A stretch of 64,000 nucleotides of DNA from Adiantum capillus-veneris (GCA_014529385.2 CM043945.1:98434612-98498611); one strand, 5' to 3'; positions 12,180-24,531 are shown, counted from the first letter of the stretch. Notes: generated from the sequence alone by a model not told the origin. Program-made: numbers and translations.

Positions 12180-12390
12180 AGAGAGACGGGGGAGGGAGAG
12201 GGAGAAACATGGTCCAGGAGAGAAGGAGGCAGTGGGGGAGAGGGAGAGAGAGGGGAGGAGAAGGAGAGAAGGGGACAGGGAGGGAGAGAGAGGAGAGAAG
12301 GGGGCAGTGGGGGAGAGGGGGAGAGAGAGGGGAGGAGAAGGGGAGAAGGGAGCAGGGAGGGAGAAAGGAGGGAGGAGGAAGAGAGAACAA
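12180..12390 (+). repeat. GA-rich low-complexity tract
   Basis: Irregular gggagagagag-type minisatellite, almost pure purine on the plus strand. Long open frames across it on both strands are composition artefacts. Confidence 0.85.
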
Positions 12391-12803
12391 AGGTTTTTTT
12401 TTTGCCTTTTTTTGTGTGGAAAAATTGGACTTTTAGTGCTTGTAGGTTTTAAAAAAGGTCAAAAAATGATTTTTTGATATGTATATATGTTGGGGGGAAT
12501 TTTTAAGTAAAAAAGAAGTAAAAATAATTTTTTTGAAAAAAAGTCAAATTTTGGCTTTTAGTGACCCACGTTTTTGCTGATGTGGCCACACCTCTTTACT
12601 CCCTTCACTTTCAAAAATCTAAAGAGAGAAGGTGACCTCTTAGGTCCACATCCTATATGTGTCTTAAAAAAAGGCTAGAAAAGCCTACTCAAAACTAGCT
12701 TCTTGAATGCCCTTGTCCCCTTAACCCTACACAACATTAGCCTTAATCCTTAAGAATTAGGATTCCTTACAAAGCCCATGCAAGGTCCATATTTTTCCTA
12801 ATG

Positions 12804-13587
12804 GATATGCCACTTTTTACTACACAGGCTCAATTAGGGCAGTTTAGGCAGTGGATGGGATATTGATGAATATTGGATGATAGAGTCTTGCATGGTTACT
12901 TTGCAAGATGTATGTACATACTAGTATGCTATCTAGAAGCACTTGAGGAGACAATTGAAACAAGACTTATAATTATATTAGGAGTGGTACACGCTTCTAG
13001 ACGTACTATTCTAATACAAAAGTACATTGAGTTTTGGCGGCTAACAGAAGCCGCCCAATTTTATAGAGCATGGTACACAAGAACTAACTACAAGAACAAA
13101 GAAACCCAATGTTCCATTTCTAACTCTCATGAGGACACGCTTGAAGAGGTTCAAGCTTTGGACTAAGCAATGAAGGAGTAAAAAGAGCAAGTCTCAAGCA
13201 TGCAGCAAGACAAAGTTTGCTAGTTTGCAAATATTGGATGGATAAGCAGACTACTTTGATCTCCTTAGGTACCATATCAATGAGTACATTAAAAAGGAAG
13301 AGTGGGAGTTGTGGCTTACAATGTATAGGTGCTATTTATGGCCTTTTACAATGTGCTTTTTTGCACAACATTCCCTATCAAATGCATGTGTGTGCATGAG
13401 TGTGTGTGTGTGTGTGTGTGTGTGTTAGTTCTCTACATATATTACCCACAGACGAACATACATATGTTCAAAGACCAAGGTACCAAGATAAATACAAGGT
13501 TTATTATACAAAACAAACTTTAGACATCATGATTTTGTATAAATGAATATAATCAGGTTGGTACAAGTCACCATCCAAATGTAGAAA
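12804..13587. other. AT-rich stretch with (TG)12, no gene recognised
   Basis: A 97-codon open frame at 12873-13166 (plus) has no motif I recognise and sits just outside the putative 5-kb element. A (TG)12 microsatellite is at 13401-13424. Confidence 0.4.
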
Positions 13588-16215
13588 TTATTTTACAAAC
13601 TGTAAACCAGCATCCATTCCTCCAAACCATAAAGCAACCAAAAAGCTAAACCAAAGAGAGTAGCCCTCACCTGCACCCATAGAACAACATAACATTCTGT
13701 TAGCATTGGCTCTGTATGCAAGTGATGTATGGGCATCCTAGTTATTATCCATGTCACAAAATTTCAACTTTTCTTTGCAAATAAACTTTATCATCAAAAA
13801 ATGAATTTTAACAAGATTTTGGTATTCAGTTACAACTTCATAACGAGCTTCATCAGTTTACAAACTGCCAATGATTTTCTTTTAAGTATCTTTATAATTT
13901 ATCTCCTTATTCTTGCAGATTTGATTAAATATGCTCTATGGCTCGACCATGCCTTGTTCTTTGCCGCAAATGATGCTATATATTCATCCCTAGCTGCCTT
14001 AAGCTTTTTTGAGATTTATGCTCTCTTGATCGGATCAACTATAGTACTCATCCGACCAGTCATCCTATATTTTGGTAAAACCTGATAACAGTAGATAAAT
14101 TATTTTATAAGACTAACACACTTTTGCAAATTTCTTTTTTATATATGAAAACCTGACAATTTTTGCCATAATTTTGAGCGACCTCCTACGCCCTCAAGTG
14201 GTTGGGTGGACTTCATAAACACCAAAGTACAGCTACCATGATTAAACCTGAAGTAATCTGTACATGGTATTGTAACATGTTGGGTCAAAAAGTTTAACAA
14301 AAACCTATTTAATGAGATTCTATTTTCCACTAGCTGGTCTAGCTCCTATCCATGTCCTAGACATGATGTTATGTAGAAAAAACCAAAAACAATGAAAGCC
14401 CTAGGAGTGTTAGTAATCGAAAACAGGAAGAAGTCCAGCCAAGAGACTATCAGCATCAACAAGACAGTATTCCAATTCATGTGGTAATCAAACATCAACA
14501 ACCATGATGCTCTGATGCTCAGCTATAACTGCTAAACCCAAGACATTTCTACTAATTTCCAAGTAATACCGAACAGTAGCCCCATATCCACAACTTTACC
14601 AGTTTCGGTCTAGTAACTAGGCACAATAGATTTTAAATCTCTCTTAAGGGGTATAGTAAGACTAGTCTATCAGAGTCTGTTTATGAAAGGCCAAGAGTTT
14701 TATCCTTGAGAAGGGCCGAAGGTCGAGCTTATGTAAAGTTTAAAATGAATCCCAAAAAGGCCAGTACCAAAAATTGTCCAGCATGCAAACAGCAACAACC
14801 AAGAATGTAATATCTTGAGCTAGATCTGGTTATTAATTCACCTCACATTGTAATCCTATTTCAGTACATAACAAGCAACGGTTTAGAAAGCCAGGTACAG
14901 TTAACCTTTTAGGCCTAGTCCAATGATCCGAATGAAACAGCCTGTTTAGTAAGAAGTCTAGACTACAGAGTCTACTTAAATTTGCATTAGTATGAAGCAA
15001 ACAAGAATAAATCCATTATCCATGCTATATCAATTTGTATTAGTATGAAGCAAACAAGAATAAACCCATTATCTATGCTATATCAATGAACATCCCTTGA
15101 GTTTGATATCCAAAGTTGAGCTGATATAAACCCTAAAATTCAGCAATGAGCCTGCACACACATATATAACCATCAAGTACATCTCTCCTTATCTGTAACC
15201 CTATTTCAGTACCATAACAAGCTATGGTCTAGAAAGCTAGGTTTAGTAACCTTTCAGACCTAGTCCAATGAGCCAAATGAAACTGCTTGGTTAGTAATAA
15301 GTTTAAACACAAAAATATCCATAATCCATGCTTAATGAGCGTCCCCCATCCAAAGTCAAGCTAATATACACTCTAAAACTCAACAATGAACCTGCACAAA
15401 CATTACCAGTAAGTAAATCTCTCCTTATCTCAATTTCTCACCTAGCACATACCTGGTTATACTGTTTTAAGTCGGCAAAGGCTAGTATAATGTCATGAAA
15501 TTAGTACCAAATGAGTATAGAGTAAACCAATGTCATCAGTTGGACTGGACTAGCTTCCAAAGTAAACCAGCAAATGAAAGCTATCAAAGCAACCGGTCAG
15601 CATAGCAAGTATACCATAACAGCCTGGATTGTTAATCAACATATATACTACCACTTTCAAGATTGCATACCTTCGGATATAACTCAATTAATCTACCCAA
15701 GGACGGCCTCTATCCGTGGTCGAGACATTCTACAGCCTCAATTCACGTCAATGAAAAAGTAAGGTTAGGGGTTACACAGTTATGAGGGCTTATCACTGCC
15801 CGCTTAAGATGAATAACCAATCTCCGACACCAACTACCAAGTCAGTTTTCTCATGTTTTCCAAATACAGTACACTAATTAGGACGACATGCATAACGACC
15901 AGGTTATACTGAATGCTTATGCAATATGCATCTTTAGCATGTTGTCATCATTCTATTTTTACTGGTTATTGTCAACCAGCTATATTCAATAGCAGTGAAA
16001 GTAGTTCTTCTCATTACCGTACAAGTTTAGAGGGATACCACATGCATACCATTTCCTTTTTCCTATAACATACATAGCAACTTAAAAAATGGGTTTCATA
16101 GTACCAAGATTATTTCCACTCATTATTAATCAAGCAAAGGAATTCCACCTGAGAAGAAGCTACACACAAAGAATACAAAGGTATATACAAGCCAGCTAAG
16201 TGAGGAGACCCTCAC
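13588..16215. other. AT-rich, transposon-poor stretch, possibly intronic
   Basis: No transposon domains were found. On the minus strand a frame from about 13746 to a stop at 13588-13590 ends in LWFGGMDAGLQFVK and spans a CAG/GTGAGG junction near 13670. It could be an exon or chance. A local tandem duplication lies at 14850-15405. This stretch could be intron of a gene whose exon is at 16216-16435. Confidence 0.3.
14850..15405. repeat. imperfect tandem duplication with nested 53-bp repeat
   Basis: 14850-15165 and 15194-15405 share blocks in the same order: ccctatttcagta, gcctagtccaatga, ctaaaactcaacaatga and cctgcaca. The first copy is longer because a 53-bp unit (attagtatgaagcaaacaag...) is present twice in tandem at 14982-15087. 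Confidence 0.75.
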
Positions 16216-16435
16216 CTTTATAGTGTTGTTGTAGAGCAGTCCAAATTTACACAGGCCAAGCTTAGCTTCCAGCCGATCATCCACATCCTTGCATTCGGGG
16301 GAGGTGGATTGCCATGAATGGCCATGTGCCTTGCTAGCTTCTCTCTTCCACAGATGCACAGATTCCCAATTTTGTCGGCTGAGTAGGCGCACTACAGAGC
16401 TCCACCTAAACCCCTTTATTTGATCTCAGTTTTCC
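16216..16435 (-). CDS. possible host exon, function unknown
   Basis: A minus-strand frame stays open from 16435 to 16216 and closes exactly at a consensus splice donor (AAG then GTGAGG on the minus strand). Base composition is richer in G+C than the flanks and the frame contains QNWESVHLWKREASKAHGHS and KDVDDRLEAKLGLCKFG. I do not recognise the protein. No partner exons are certain, although a terminal exon near 13588-13670 is conceivable. The first ATG is at 16392, but an upstream acceptor cannot be excluded. It could also be a chance frame or a non-coding transcript exon. Confidence 0.28.
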
Positions 16436-16551
16436 TCATTTAGTAATGCACACTAAGTGAAAATTACTTTAAAAGGATTTTTTAATCTTAGTTACACACG
16501 AAGCAGGAAATATTCCCAGCCAAGGAAAATTAATTTCCATATTTTAAGTCA

Positions 16552-16703
<152 letters not shown>

Positions 16704-16754
16704 TCCCCCTGCATATAAGAAGAAAAACAACAACAATGATGATGATAGCAACAA

Positions 16755-16950
16755 GGAGGAGGAGGAGGTTAGCATAGGAGGAGTAATCACAAGAGACGTC
16801 ATAGATCTATCGATCATGTCTTAGAGGGGGAGGGATAAAAGAATTGAGGAGGAGGAGGAGGTTAAAATAGGAGGAGCAATCACAAGAGACTTCAGAGATC
16901 TATTGATCATGTCTTGGAAGAGAGAAAGGGGGGGGGGGGGGGATAAAAGA
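16755..16950 (+). repeat. 93-bp tandem duplication, purine-rich
   Basis: ggaggaggagg-gtta-x-aatagg-aggagYaatcacaagagac...atcatgtctt occurs twice with a 93-bp period. The second copy ends in a 14-15 G run. Confidence 0.7.
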
Positions 16951-18667
16951 ATTTAGTATGTTTGATTGAAGTGTTCAACAATTTATGAATCTTAGTAGAT
17001 TTTTTCAATCATGGGCGGAAAAAATCTTACAATATTCCTCCTTAGAATGTCGACTTTTGTTGTGTTTTGTCATTGTTCATGGTTTGTAAGATATGCTCAA
17101 TAAGGGTAGTCATAAAATCTAATATCTAACCAACTCAAATGATTTTCTCATATTAAATTGATCATTTAATGTGGGAGAATAAACGGGAACGAGAGTTAGG
17201 ATATAGACATGTGCTTATATATCTATCTCAATATGGGGCCAATGGTAAAGGGGCCCAAATGAGAGATGTTCTGTCAAAGAGCAAGGCTAACCAATGGACC
17301 ATAAATACCTTAGGTTTAGCTTCATTGAAGACCTCCAATAATTAGTGTTAAAAGTCCTTTGACCTTAGGTAAGCTAGCGATGTACTTAAGGTGGGAACCC
17401 AGCCCAAGCTTGAGGTGCTTGTCATGCCTGATGACTAAGATGCTTGAAGTGCTTGATGATTGAGATTCTTGAGGTGCTTGCCATGCTTGAGATGCTAGGG
17501 TTGTACTTGAGACAGGAACCAAGCTCAAGCTTGAGTGGATTAAAGTCTCTGCTTGTGGTGAGAATTGGGCCCAAGGTTGAGGGGCTTGAGGTGGCACAAA
17601 AGTCAAAGAAAATCCCTGGAGGGGGTGAGCCATGCAAGAAGGGGGGTGGTTGCTTGACCACTCTCTCTCTCCCAAAGGGCACCCCTTGCCCAAGAGGCAA
17701 GTAGGACACATGTCAAGCCTCTAGCTAGGTTACCCTCATGGTGTGCCTCAAGCCTATTGGTTGGCCTTCCAAGGGGTCCAATGATAATTTAGTGGATTTA
17801 ATTAATTGTTTTAGCATTTATCAAGACCTCTCTATCAAAGAGTAAACGAGGACACTTGTCCCAAGTGAACCCTTGTTGCTTGGTATGGCTCTTGCTTTTG
17901 ATTGGCTAGGCCTAGAGGGGTCCACTGAGATCCAGCATGAGCTACAACGGGGGGTCGACCAAAGCATGCTAGGGGGTTTCTTGAGGGGTATACTGTCCCG
18001 CAGTTACCACACACACACACACACTCACATTGTGTATTGTGCAAAGTTGTAAGTAGAGAGGTTGAGAGCCTACACCAACACTCTTGGCTTTGGAATGCAA
18101 ATCCAACCAAGAGCTATGCTTCAATGCTTAAGTTTTCCATCTTCTTCATCTTCATTACTATGCTATTATGTATGCTACCAAGAAGAGTGATGATAACTAA
18201 GGAACTAGTTCTTTCTCCTATGAAATGTTTCTTCTTCCTCTTCCGTACCCTCATTCGCTGCTAGCTCTCTCCACCTTTGAAGGTGTTTGAGGTCTTGGGA
18301 CTAAGGCTTGGGATAGTTAATGCTTTCCACAAATTTGATGATATGCTCGTGATGCATGAATCTTTCCATCTTCATTGCATCACCTAGGTCACAAGGAACA
18401 CAAATATTGTATTGTAACAAGTCTCCCTTGATGGGAGAAACTATAATACAAATGCCTATTGGAGGGGGGACCAGCTCAACATAAATCTGGTCCTCAATTG
18501 TTGCCATGTTCTCTAAACTCTCTCTCTTGCAAAAGTATTTTTCATGCCAAGTTAACTACATGCTATGTTTAAGTTGCTACTTCACCCTCTATGCTCTCAA
18601 AGTAATTCCATAAAAGTACTTCTCTAATTTTCACTACTCTCAAAGTTAATAGGCCAATTCCATTACA
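16951..18667 (+). repeat. LTR-like region ending at a primer-binding site
   Basis: The only firm boundary is the right one: the sequence ends ...ccattaca at 18667 and a Met-tRNA-type PBS starts at once. The body has imperfect cttgaggtgctt repeats (17340-17590), a CA run at 18008-18023 and no coding motif. I could not find a matching TG start (expected near TGTAAT), so the LTR length is unknown, and no second copy is in the window. Confidence 0.42.
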
Positions 18668-18680
18668 TTGGTATCAGAGA
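18668..18680 (+). promoter_or_regulatory. PBS, initiator-Met tRNA type
   Basis: ttggtatcagaga follows a ..CA LTR end and matches the plant retrotransposon primer site TGGTATCAGAGC except at the last bases. The internal region downstream is lost after about 130 bp in the assembly gap. Confidence 0.6.
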
Positions 18681-18807
18681 ATTTGGTTTTACAGAGGTCC
18701 TTAAGTAGCCTATAAATGGTTGATTTTGTTAATTATAATAGGGTAAGTGGAACTGGGATCTATTATCGATTTTGTTGAGCCCACTATGTGGGATATGGTG
18801 CACACCT

Positions 18808-19007
18808 NNNNNNNNNNNNNNNNNNNNNNNNNNNNNNNNNNNNNNNNNNNNNNNNNNNNNNNNNNNNNNNNNNNNNNNNNNNNNNNNNNNNNNNNNNNNN
18901 NNNNNNNNNNNNNNNNNNNNNNNNNNNNNNNNNNNNNNNNNNNNNNNNNNNNNNNNNNNNNNNNNNNNNNNNNNNNNNNNNNNNNNNNNNNNNNNNNNNN
19001 NNNNNNN
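18808..19007. other. assembly gap (200 N)
   Basis: Exactly 200 unknown bases, probably a placeholder of arbitrary length. The sequences on the two sides belong to elements of opposite orientation. Confidence 0.99.
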
Positions 19008-19570
19008 TTGCTATAAGATCTCGATTTACTTTTCCCTTGCTGCAAGGATATATCGCTCAACCTCTTGCACTTCGACAAGGCTTCTATCATCGGGTAATAT
19101 GACCTCAGAGGGGAATAACTCTGAAGACTCAGGAGGTGCAGTGAATGAAGTATTCATGTGCACATTCTTAAGGGTATAGGGTCTACGTTGGTCATGAATG
19201 GAGAATTTACTTCCCCACCCCCCTCATTTACATCATTAGCTCCGTGTTCGGAGCGAGAGGCTCTACTAAAGGTTTCCTTCAAGCGGCTAAGCATGCTCGG
19301 CCCGGACTGCGGGCCCATGGCATGCATGTCTTGGCTTGAGCTATCGGGATTGGGCATTGGGAAAACCTCCATGATGTCGTAGTCAGAGGAAGAGTCACTA
19401 GCCGCTATGTTCGGCTCTTGGTTTGTGCTACCTTGGGTCCCCGCCGAGGGTCCGGAACCTAAAGTAGGTGGATAATGAGAACTCGCGTAAGTCGAAATTC
19501 TCTCTAGTTGCTCCGTCTCTAGCACACGACCAGAGTGCAGATGCATGTGCCTTTGACAACCTACAAGCAT
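19008..19570 (-). pseudogene. gag-like amino-terminal ORF of an Asp-PBS gypsy element
   Basis: A minus-strand frame from 19570 to 19154 is rich in Ser, Pro, Gly and acidic residues (SDSSSDYDIMEVFPMPNPDS). After a frame change it continues as SFTAPPESSELFPSE, VILPDDRSLVEVQEVERYI up to the gap. It lies about 0.7 kb inside the PBS at 20280-20297, where gag of Athila/Tat-type Ty3/gypsy elements would start. No zinc knuckle is visible because the gap cuts it. The assignment as gag rests on position rather than motif. Confidence 0.42.
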
Positions 19571-20279
19571 CGGCGATTAACCTCGAAGGTTAACCGCTTA
19601 CTTTTTTAGGCGTCCGTTTTCACTCGTTTTTTTTTAAATATGTTTTTTTAATGTTTTTTAATGATCGGTTTTTTTTGATTAAAGTGTGTGATAGCTTGAA
19701 ATGAGCGTATCACTCAGAGGGTCGCGGTGTGCTTTATAGCACAACGTTCGGACACCTGAAGCTCTGTTGGTCCTCAAAAAATTGATTTTTAGCTACATGT
19801 GAAGCTAAAATATGTAATTTTAAAGGATGACTGAGGCCTAAGCCTGAGCGTGAGCTTGGGCTTGGGTCTGGGAGATATTCCCGATCCCCATCCTACTTTA
19901 ATTTAATTTTTTTAATAATTTTTTTTTTTAAAAAAAAAAGGATAAGGTCGCCGCGGCCTGCGCGAGAGCACACACACACTCTACCTACCTACTTCCAACT
20001 AATACACCTACTGTTACACACTAACACACTCTATTAGCTCTCACAAATCTACTTCCTACTTACTATACATTACATTACACAGAATTAACAACCTTAATAC
20101 TAACACCTTACACAAAGAAAAAACACAGTACCTTTGAAAACTCCATTAACAAAAAAAATACACAGTAGTAACACAGAATCCTTCTTCTCAACATACACAC
20201 CCTCCTTCCTTACCTTTCCTACAATTGAAATTGCACCACAAAAGAAGCACAGAGTGCATTCAAGCTTAGTGTATGGCAT
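19571..20279 (-). other. untranslated leader of the gypsy element
   Basis: A stretch between PBS and the gag-like frame. It holds poly-T/poly-A runs near 19921-19940, many stops and no recognisable gene. Confidence 0.45.
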
Positions 20280-20297
20280 TCCCCGGCAACGGCGCCA
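20280..20297 (-). promoter_or_regulatory. PBS, Asp-tRNA type
   Basis: The plus strand reads tccccggcaacggcgcca, the exact reverse complement of TGGCGCCGTTGCCGGGGA, the primer site of Athila/Tat-type plant gypsy elements. It lies four bases from the CA end of the adjacent LTR. Confidence 0.9.
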
Positions 20298-20301
20298 AAA
20301 A

Positions 20302-20898
20302 TGTGCGCGTATGTCGCACGTGTCAATGCAAGGAACTTGCCGATACACTGTGTGCGAGCCACAAATGGCTCCAAGCACACAACAAGCCTAAACTAGTAAG
20401 CTCAAAGATGGCGATGGTGTGTCACTCACCCTCTCTACACTTGCTTCGTGGAGGATTCCTCGCCGCGAAGAAGAGGGCGCCGCTACGCCGCGCTCAACCG
20501 CCTTGCCGCCGTCGTGCCGCCGCAATGCTTGATCACACACTCTCTCTCTCTCTCTCTCATGCATACACACACACAAGGAGATGAAGAAGAAGAAGATGGA
20601 GATGGAGCAAGAGCACTCTTCAATTGCACAAATGAGAGAATGAGTGAATTTTAGGTTTAGTTGACTTTTATATGAGCTCGGCCCATTGACACTTGGGCGC
20701 CCATGCCTAGCCAACTAATTCCTTGAATGTTCCAGTTAGAGTACGCCTCTCATCGACGATCACTCTTACCCTTTTCCTATTGGACCAACAAGCCCGGTAC
20801 CTGACTCTACCAAGTAAATAATACAACATCCGTCGTAGGTGATATGGTGTCCGTGAGCCGTGAGGGTTAACATGCCCCCTTCCTAATGTAGAATTTCA
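20302..20898 (-). repeat. 5' LTR of the Asp-PBS gypsy element (LTR A, 597 bp)
   Basis: Minus-strand orientation: starts TGAAATTCTACATTAGG, ends ..CGCGCACA beside the PBS. It carries a CT microsatellite (20540-20560), CA repeats and a GC-rich block near 20455-20525. A second copy in the opposite orientation is at 43120-43709. The partner LTR of this element is not in the window, or is lost at the gap. Confidence 0.82.
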
Positions 20899-22400
20899 GG
20901 GTTGCACTTGATCTTTTCAGGATTTGTTTCTGAATTGATTGCTTTTGTTATGGCAGTTTCCTTGAATTGAACTTTCTCTATGTATCTTCGTGAAACGTCA
21001 CAAATTATTCCCCAAGTCAAGCTGTAGATAGCATTATCTTTGCCCTGATATTTTCTATCCCATGGGTCTCCTATGGTACGAGCTTATGTGGTTTCAGGAC
21101 CCAAGTCAGGATAGATCTTAGATTCTCATCTATATCTACAACTATTCTGGTCAAAGTATACACTTGTTTGGTCACAAGGTCAAAGATTGATTTTTGATGG
21201 AGGAGAGTTTGGCTATGAACAGATTTTTGGGCTCACTTGGGTAATATCCTTCAGCTCTAGATAGGATGGGCTATAATAGATCCTACCCTCTGAAATGAAC
21301 CATCCTTTTTTTATCTATCATTGGATGCACTTCTATGAGTTGGGATGTGAACACTGGTTGATCCTTTTTGTACAGTTGCCCTTTTTGGTCTACATAGTGT
21401 GCACATGAATTATGTGTACCATACAATGATAATATCATTCTGTTTGACGTGTCCCTTAGACTCATGAATGATTGCACACTTGTGGTAGTGGATGCAAAAT
21501 CATTTGCAAACTACAGTCTTTTCAACATTTGGTGATACCTGGATACTTTGACCAAATTCACACAGGAATTTGTTGTTCAGAGAATCAATTTTAAGCTTTG
21601 CAGGTGCTTGTGCATCTCTATGCAAATTTTGACTCTGTCGTTATTTTATTGGTGCTTTTAATGGTAATGCATGAACATTTGATTGCACCAAAAGTGATGA
21701 GCTAGATGCACTTACATCAAGATTCACATTTCCAGTTTGCTCCATGCTTTGCTTAGCAATTGATGTGTCCTTGTTGTCTGCATTTCTTGGACAATATTCA
21801 TGAAAATGTCCACTTTTTCTTTCACAATCTGAGAAATACCGCATGACTGGTGGTATTTCATTTGGTATGTCAAGCTCTAGCCAAGAAGTTTCAGCTTTTT
21901 ACTCGCTAAGTTGTCGACATCTTTTAAAAAACTGAGCATCAAGTTGTGGACTGCTCCATGTTGACCTTTGTATTGTCTTTGACTCGGTTCTCGAATTAGA
22001 TTGGCTTCAATTGGCTGATCTGTTGGATCTTCCATTACTGGCTCTCGACTATAGATTTGACCAATGTAATCCATGTACAACAATCCTAATTGCATATGTA
22101 CTAAATGGATGCTTTGCTGGCTTGTACATGTTTCTAGATAAACACTTGGATCCATCTTTTGCACTTATATGTGCACCTCATCTTTGAGCTTGCAATACCT
22201 GGATCTAGTGAAATTTGTGAACATCTGGGAGTTCTCTGAATGTGGCTTGGCTTTACTCTGATCAATAGGATCATGGATCCTATGCTGCTTTTCCTAGTCA
22301 TAAGATACCTATGGCCTTCCAAATCTATATATAAAACTTTATCTCCAATGTAGCCATAGAGGTGTAAAATCTGGTCCATTGCACTTGTGCATGTGTTGCT
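20899..22400 (-). pseudogene. unrecognised degraded coding sequence, several frames
   Basis: The minus strand carries a chain of open segments that follow one another across frames: 22379-22134, 22164-21877, 21844-21641 and 21477-21283. The third contains CERKSGHFHEYCPRN, which resembles the second half of a retroviral-type zinc knuckle (G-H-x4-C). An upstream segment has LHLYGYIGDKVLYIDLEGHR, and the last has HPMIDKKRMVHFRG. This looks like an old gag-like or host coding region broken by stops, but I cannot name the family. It lies between LTR A and the chromovirus and shares no sequence with either. Confidence 0.35.
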
Positions 22401-23170
22401 ACTACTACAGGTTATCTTTGGTTCTCCTGCATTTCAACTCTTGGCTCAACTTGACTCCATGTTGTCTAGGTCTCAAAGAAACATCTCTTAGCAGATCCTA
22501 GTGTCGATTAACAAAATTTGTAAGGTCTCTGACCCAACCCAAAAAGAGCACCATTGTACCATGAAATGAACATAATGGAAAAAAGTTACTATTTTTAGCA
22601 GTTTTCCGAATTCAGTCATACTGCCATGATGTTTAGAATGTTTTAAAGCTTCAAAATGTGAATTAAAATAATTTTTGTAAAAAATTTCCAAAAATAAAAA
22701 GTTTTTGATCACCCGACCCGTCCAGTTTTGACCGTCTCGAAAAGCACCCGTACCCCAAATTTGAAAAAAAAAGCATTTTCGAACCCCGAGGGCTGCTAAA
22801 TATGGCAGGTACTTGGACCAGTATGCCTTAGTAAGAGCTTAGTATAGCAATTTTCGGCATCAAATTCCGACTCGTATGACCCGTTTTAGTCTAAAACCAA
22901 ATTTTCCAAAAATTGTCCGGGGAGGCACCGGGGCTCGAGGCTGTGTGGGAGCAGGTTCCAGGCCACTCTGAGCAGCTTTAGCAGCTAGGGGGCGCCCTCT
23001 TGCCTTGTGGGAGTTTAAGGAGAGTTTCCATGCTAGAGAGTGGGTGTGAGAGCCAGTTAAACTGACCAACTGAACACTTGGTGGGTAGGCAACTAGACTT
23101 GCCAATGCATTAACTGAGTGCTCACTCAAATGCTGATAGCAACCCAGATCAATTTTTAGCCTTGAGGAGA

Positions 23171-23180
23171 CTATTTAAGG
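23171..23180 (+). promoter_or_regulatory. TATA-like promoter element in the LTR
   Basis: gactatttaaggg occurs in both LTRs (again at 30881-30890) about 0.65 kb from the LTR start. It is the best TATA-like sequence there. If used, U3 is about 0.68 kb and the long remainder of the LTR is transcribed leader. Confidence 0.45.
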
Positions 23181-23187
23181 GTGTGCT

Positions 23188-23258
23188 CACACACACACAC
23201 ACACACACACACACATGCTCACACACACACCCAGTACACACACACACACCTACACACA
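23188..23258 (+). repeat. compound CA microsatellite in 5' LTR
   Basis: CA runs interrupted by tgct and ccagt. The 3' LTR equivalent (30898-30930) is much shorter, showing replication slippage after insertion. Confidence 0.95.
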
Positions 23259-24097
23259 CCTTGGGGAGGTGCTGCCGGTACACACACTTTTTGAAGGAGA
23301 AGCAAGGAGGAGAGGGGCTGCCGAAATTCTCGTCTTGAGAATTCATTTGGATAAGAAAATCAAGAGGAATTCTCAGCCCCTAATCACGGTAATCATGGTT
23401 TAATTCCTGCTCTTCTTAATTCTCTTCATTATTCTCCAAATTCCTCATCTACTATGCTTAATCTTAGCTATAATTCCCAATAGCTGCTCTCTAAATCTCC
23501 ATAGCTATACTCCATTGCATAATCATCATTCAATTAGCTAATTTATGCAGCCATTCATCACTCTTAATCAATTATTAATACATGATTAGGAGAGATTTTC
23601 TCTCTCTAGGCAGCATAGTTAATTAATTGTCAGCCGGTAACAATGTATATTTGATGAAATTCATTCTTTTACCACTCAATAGTGTTGTAATTAAACTAGA
23701 TTCAATTTTCCCACACATTAGGATGTGATTAAGGTAAAATTAATCCTTCATTAGGCCACTAAGAAGAAAATTTCCTAACACCTATGCATGCGGTAACTCT
23801 GCATGTTTCTTATTGCACTAGTAAAGTGATTGAGCTTGTCTAATTCATCTCTCTTGTAAATTAAGTAGTAAAATTCTGAAATTACTTAATCATCTAAGCC
23901 AAGTAATTAACTCTGGAGCCGGTTCCCATAGGATAAGTAAAGTATTACCCATAAAATTGCTAGGTATCGAAGGAAAAATCTAGGCCCTTGCATAAGAAGG
24001 ACCCTTCAATGATTCTAATTGCCATTTGGTTTGTTATGATGCTCTCGGACCTTAGCTCTTTTTCTTCAAGTTTATCATTTAAAGTAGTGAGTATAAA

Positions 24098-24238
24098 ATG
24101 GCCCCAGTTAAGAGAACTCGCTTCGGTGGTGCCCACGATCGCGAGGCGGGAACGAGCAATGTGAATGGAAAGGGAAAAGCTCCCATGGACAAACAAGCAC
24201 CGGCCATCTCACGAGCCATTGACGAAGAAATGGAAGAG
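24098..24238 (+). CDS. LTR-borne first exon of a predicted spliced ORF
   Basis: Inside the 5' LTR an ATG opens 47 codons (MAPVKRTRFGG at the start, AISRAIDEEMEE at the end) and runs exactly into GAG-GTAGGT, a strong plant-type splice donor. The predicted amino end is basic and then acidic, without a recognised domain. The best acceptor is ttggtgttgcag at 25349-25360, and both junctions are in phase 0. The product and its role are unknown. The 3' LTR holds the same exon, still open (31732-31872). Alternative: a chance frame, or a host exon captured in the LTR. Confidence 0.5.
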
Positions 24239-24531
24239 GTAGGTCACAATTTTATTCAGTTGTTTAATTAACATTGCACACGTTTAGCTAGGAAAGAACA
24301 TATCCCCAAACATGTTGGAGAAATCCGACGAAAATCTCGGCATTTGAATTCATTGTACATTTAAGTCTAAGGTAGGAAAGAAATGATTGATGGATATACT
24401 GTTTGCAATAGGAAAGAATTTCTGCTAGGGAAAATTTAGCTCGACATGTTCATTCTATTTCCAATGTTGAATTAGTCCTGATCCCCCTACTGATCACAGG
24501 GGGCAGAGTTCTTGTTAAGGGCTCTTGAATT

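Larger units (their letters stand above)
7810..12803. mobile_element. possible 5-kb long-TIR DNA element
   Basis: The ends are inverted copies of cattaggaaaaatatgRacc (7810-7829 and 12784-12803, 19 of 20 matching). Weaker inverted similarity continues inwards for several hundred bases: ggattaaggctaat-like, cacctcttta-like and ctttgacctttttt-like segments occur in the same order from both ends. Long degenerate TIRs fit a Mutator-like element. I see no target duplication and no transposase. The inside holds GA-rich DNA, tandem hairpin units and a nested TTAA element. Only the first 4.3 kb is present in the right arm. Confidence 0.4.

Noticed and set aside
12096-12477. Overlapping long open frames on both strands
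   Set aside because: They run through a GA-rich low-complexity tract; composition explains the lack of stops.
13588-13746. Possible last exon on the minus strand ending in GLQFVK
   Set aside because: Short, no domain, and the CAG/GTGAGG junction could be read as donor or acceptor; kept only as a remark.
18710-19179. Several open frames across the gap
   Set aside because: Most of their length is unknown bases; no real coding evidence.
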